Origin: Methanomicrobia archaeon
Lineage (GTDB): Archaea > Methanobacteriota_B > Thermococci > Methanofastidiosales > B48-G16
NCBI GenBank assembly: GCA_023133315.1
Contig: JAGLWR010000009.1
Location: 1-15,761, forward strand
Direction of reading: 5' to 3'
DNA: 15,761 bases
Each line of letters starts with the position of its first letter. The stretch's first letter is position 1. This document shows positions 13,668-15,761 of this stretch, piece after piece. The position numbers were made by a program, and so were the translations under genes. Below the pieces are notes generated by a model, which saw only the letters and a list, made by a program, of their open reading frames with translations, made no database searches and was not told where the DNA came from.

Positions 13668-14975
13668 ATGTCGATTCATCCAATAGATTACAGATACGGC
13701 AGTAATGAAATGAAGGAAATATTTGAGGAAGAGACAAGACTTCAGTTGATGTTAGATGTAGAGGCAGCACTTTCAAGAGCGCACGCGCAACTCGATCACA
13801 TACCACAAGAAGCAGCAGAAGAGATATCAGAGAAAGCGCACACAGAAATTGTGAGAATGGAGAGAGTGAAAGAGATAGAAGAGGAAACAAAGCACGATGT
13901 AATGGCGATAGTAAAAGCATTGGCAGAACAGTGTAAATATGGGGGGTATGTGCATCTAGGAGCGACATCCAGTGATATAAACGATACAGCCACAGCCTTA
14001 CAGTTACAAATGGCTTTAGATATCGTTTTAAAAGATTTAAAGGGAACAAAAGAGGTTTTAAAGAGATTGACGAGAGAAAATATCAAACGAGTGTGCATAG
14101 GAAGGACGCACGGACAGCACTCAGTCCCCACTACGTACGGAATGAAATTCGGGGTTTTTTTGGATGAGATAAGAAGGAATATAAAAAGGATAGAGGAAGC
14201 AAAAGGAAAAGTTACGGGTAAAATGGCTGGAGCTGTAGGAACGATGGCGTCATTTGATGATGGAATAGAACTCCAAAAACTGGTGGGAAAGGATTTAAAA
14301 ATATCAATGGCTGAGATTTCAAATCAAATCGTTCAAAGAGATATATATGCGGAGATACTCTCTTCCTTAGCCATACTTGCTTCAACACTTGATAAGATAG
14401 CGTTAGAGATCAGGAATCTTCAGAGAACAGAAATAATGGAAATTGCTGAGCCCTTTGGAAAAAAACAGGTAGGATCGTCGACGATGCCCCATAAAAAAAA
14501 TCCAATTACAATAGAAACGGTATGCGGTCTTGCAAGAGTTATTTACTCAAATGTAATTCCCGCGCTATTGAACAATCCATTGTGGCATGAGAGGGACATG
14601 ACAAACTCTTCCTGTGAGAGGGTAATAATCCCGGAGACATTCATTCTTCTGGATGAGATGCTGAAAAGAACAAAGAAAGTACTTGAAAATCTGGTGTTTT
14701 ACCCGGAGAACATAGAAAAAAACTTACATCTTTTGAAAGGAAAGAACCTCTCCGAAGCCGTAATGATACGATTGGTCAAGAAGGGATGCGATAGACAGAA
14801 AGCTCACGAGATTTTAAGGACAATGGCACAGGAAGAAGGAGATTTTAAAGAGAATTTAATGAAGAATAAAACAATAAGATCCTATTTGAGCGAAAAGGAA
14901 ATAGAAGAATCTCTCGATCCGAAAAATTATATAGGATCTGCGGTAGAGATAGTGGAAAGGGTACTGAAAGAATAA
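13668..14975 (+). CDS. purB: Adenylosuccinate lyase
   Basis: A 435-residue member of the fumarase/aspartase superfamily. It acts twice in purine synthesis, releasing fumarate from SAICAR and from adenylosuccinate. The start 'MSIHPIDYRYGS.EMKEIF' is the standard N-terminus of archaeal PurB, which decides for 13668 over the in-frame ATG at 13638. Conserved blocks are KHDVMA near 75-80, HLGATSSDINDTA at 96-108, GRTHGQHSVPTT at 145-156 (catalytic histidine region) and the superfamily signature GSSTMPHKKNP at 269-279 with its catalytic serine loop. The length is normal and the sequence complete. It is separated by about 130 bp from minD and has its own box A and GGAGG. It converges on the DUF356 gene, with T-rich DNA between them that may end both transcripts. 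Confidence 0.95.
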   Translation: MSIHPIDYRYGSNEMKEIFEEETRLQLMLDVEAALSRAHAQLDHIPQEAAEEISEKAHTEIVRMERVKEIEEETKHDVMAIVKALAEQCKYGGYVHLGATSSDINDTATALQLQMALDIVLKDLKGTKEVLKRLTRENIKRVCIGRTHGQHSVPTTYGMKFGVFLDEIRRNIKRIEEAKGKVTGKMAGAVGTMASFDDGIELQKLVGKDLKISMAEISNQIVQRDIYAEILSSLAILASTLDKIALEIRNLQRTEIMEIAEPFGKKQVGSSTMPHKKNPITIETVCGLARVIYSNVIPALLNNPLWHERDMTNSSCERVIIPETFILLDEMLKRTKKVLENLVFYPENIEKNLHLLKGKNLSEAVMIRLVKKGCDRQKAHEILRTMAQEEGDFKENLMKNKTIRSYLSEKEIEESLDPKNYIGSAVEIVERVLKE

Positions 14976-15005
14976 AAAGCAGAATCAAAAGGATTTTAGA
15001 TTTCT

Positions 15006-15386
15006 TTATTTAATTTGATTAGATTTTTCAGGTCTGATTATTTTTTTAGGAGAAGTAAAACCTCTCAGTGTTCTATAAGTTGAGAACTCTTTCTTAATTG
15101 TATCAAAAGCATCATGCCTTGATGTTACGACGATTAAATGAGCGGGGGGATGAATTTTTTTCAAAGAAAATATTACCCTTCCTCCTTTTTCGTTGGTTTT
15201 TGCAACCACATTGATATCTTTTGGATTTTTAATTTCTCCACAGAGATCAAGCATTATCTTTTCTGCCATTTCAGAAGGCATAAGTTTCGGATCATAGATC
15301 CTTATCTTTCCGTGTCTTATAAGATCTGCTAATGCGGTAAGTGCTTTTTTTATCGAGTCCGTCCTGAAGATAATAAAGCATACCAT
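15006..15386 (-). CDS. DUF356 family protein
   Basis: From the ATG at 15384-15386 the product has 126 residues, matching the roughly 120-residue DUF356 family. It contains the family's hallmark IHPPAH ('SLKKIHPPAHLIVVT', about residues 80-94), preceded by the N-terminal block 'FIIFRTDSIKKALTALADLIRHGKIRIYDPKLMPSEMAEKI'. The function is unknown; the family is known from archaea, mainly methanogens. Starts at 15395 and 15410 are possible and would add 3 or 8 residues. I prefer 15386 because a box A-like GATTTTTATG (minus strand, 15408-15417) is 26 bp upstream and because family members begin just before this hydrophobic strand. The C-terminal 20 residues are basic and probably disordered. Confidence 0.82.
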   Translation of the reverse strand: MVCFIIFRTDSIKKALTALADLIRHGKIRIYDPKLMPSEMAEKIMLDLCGEIKNPKDINVVAKTNEKGGRVIFSLKKIHPPAHLIVVTSRHDAFDTIKKEFSTYRTLRGFTSPKKIIRPEKSNQIK

Positions 15387-15463
15387 AGAGGACATTATCC
15401 ACATATGCATAAAAATCTTACTCAGGAAAAAGTTGCACGATTACTGACAATTTAGAAACGGAA

Positions 15464-15475
15464 GTTTTATATAAC
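15464..15475 (+). promoter_or_regulatory. Box A promoter of the ferredoxin gene
   Basis: GTTTTATATAAC contains the palindrome TTATATAA. Its centre predicts a start near 15496, leaving a leader of about 26 nt before the ATG at 15522. Being palindromic it could also fire toward the DUF356 gene, though that gene has a closer candidate. Confidence 0.45.
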
Positions 15476-15521
15476 TCCGATCCGAAGGGGGTATAATCAA
15501 AAGGAAAATTAGAGAAAAAGG

Positions 15522-15761
15522 ATGGACGGAATGATATGGGTAGATCCGAATGAGTGCATTGGATGCGGATTATGTGTTACCCTCTGCCCCGAAGGATTTG
15601 AAATAAAAGAGGGTAAATCTATAGTAAAAAATTCGGATGCAGATTGTGTAAGTGATGCAATGGCAGATTGCCCTGTGGGAGCAATAGCCACTGATAACAA
15701 AGATAACATGAGGGTATACAATCAGCCTGGAATTTCCAGCACTGGGCAAAGAATAGAAAGA
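15522..15761 (+). CDS. Ferredoxin, single [4Fe-4S] cluster type (3' end outside window)
   Basis: The frame is open from the ATG at 15522 to the window edge (80 codons). 'VDPNECIGCGLCVTLCPEGFEI' gives CxxCxxCxxxCP, and a second pair follows in 'DCVSDAMADCPVGAI'. This matches the Pyrococcus-type ferredoxin layout. The first three cysteines and the last one (before PVGAI) ligate one [4Fe-4S] cluster, and the remaining two are placed to form a disulfide. The second ligand is Cys rather than the Asp found in P. furiosus. Such ferredoxins usually end shortly after the PVGAI segment, but here at least 20 more residues follow ('DNKDNMRVYNQPGISSTGQR...'), so the protein has a C-terminal extension. An ATG at 15531 (MIWVDPNEC) is the alternative start. 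Confidence 0.9.
   Translation, partial: MDGMIWVDPNECIGCGLCVTLCPEGFEIKEGKSIVKNSDADCVSDAMADCPVGAIATDNKDNMRVYNQPGISSTGQRIER

Noticed and set aside
1..15761. CRISPR array, insertion sequence, toxin-antitoxin or phage genes
   Set aside because: No regularly spaced direct repeats, transposase or integrase motifs, or small toxin-like gene pairs were found on either strand.

Overview
The window is a gene-dense, AT-rich piece of an archaeal chromosome. The evidence is an A-type ATP synthase subunit pair (B and D), an Orc1/Cdc6 initiator, the small subunit of the archaeal D-family polymerase (DP1), an archaeal/eukaryotic-type peptidyl-tRNA hydrolase (Pth2), TATA-like box A promoters about 26 bp ahead of likely transcription starts, and a mix of leaderless genes and genes with GGTGATC-type ribosome binding sites. 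PolD argues against Crenarchaeota. A DUF356 gene (IHPPAH motif), a family known mainly from methanogens, hints at a methanogen-related euryarchaeal lineage; I cannot name the genus.

Layout. Bases 1-1754 hold the 3' end of a membrane glycosyltransferase-like gene overlapping an MFS transporter gene. Bases 1879-2880 encode a cysteine-rich radical SAM enzyme. Bases 2939-4944 carry atpB and atpD of the A-type ATP synthase, cut off from the usual upstream atpA. Bases 4995-6328 hold PRPP synthase and a YkgJ-type CxxCxxCC protein. On the minus strand (6339-7967) lie pth2, a membrane-anchored protein with several predicted OB folds, and tRNA-Lys(CTT). The only large non-coding stretch (7968-8303) looks like a replication origin: two inverted ORB-type Orc1-binding sites flank about 140 bp of AT-rich DNA directly in front of orc1/cdc6. 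After it come orc1/cdc6, DP1 and a small unrecognised protein on the plus strand, an almost wholly coiled-coil protein on the minus strand, and divergently a MinD-type ATPase. The window ends with purB, a DUF356 protein (minus strand) and the 5' end of a ferredoxin gene.

How the genes fit together. The central block (about 7.9-13.5 kb) is an origin and replication neighbourhood: origin, initiator, polymerase exonuclease subunit, then a MinD/ParA-superfamily ATPase facing a coiled-coil protein from one short intergenic region that contains a single palindromic TATA box. Genes next to the origin are transcribed away from it on both sides. The flanks are housekeeping: energy conservation (atpBD), nucleotide synthesis (PRPP synthase, PurB), translation (Pth2, tRNA-Lys), electron transfer (ferredoxin) and envelope functions. 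The most interesting points are the origin architecture, the coiled-coil/MinD pair, the membrane-anchored OB-fold protein beside the origin, and the split ATP synthase operon. No insertion sequence, CRISPR array or phage gene was seen.
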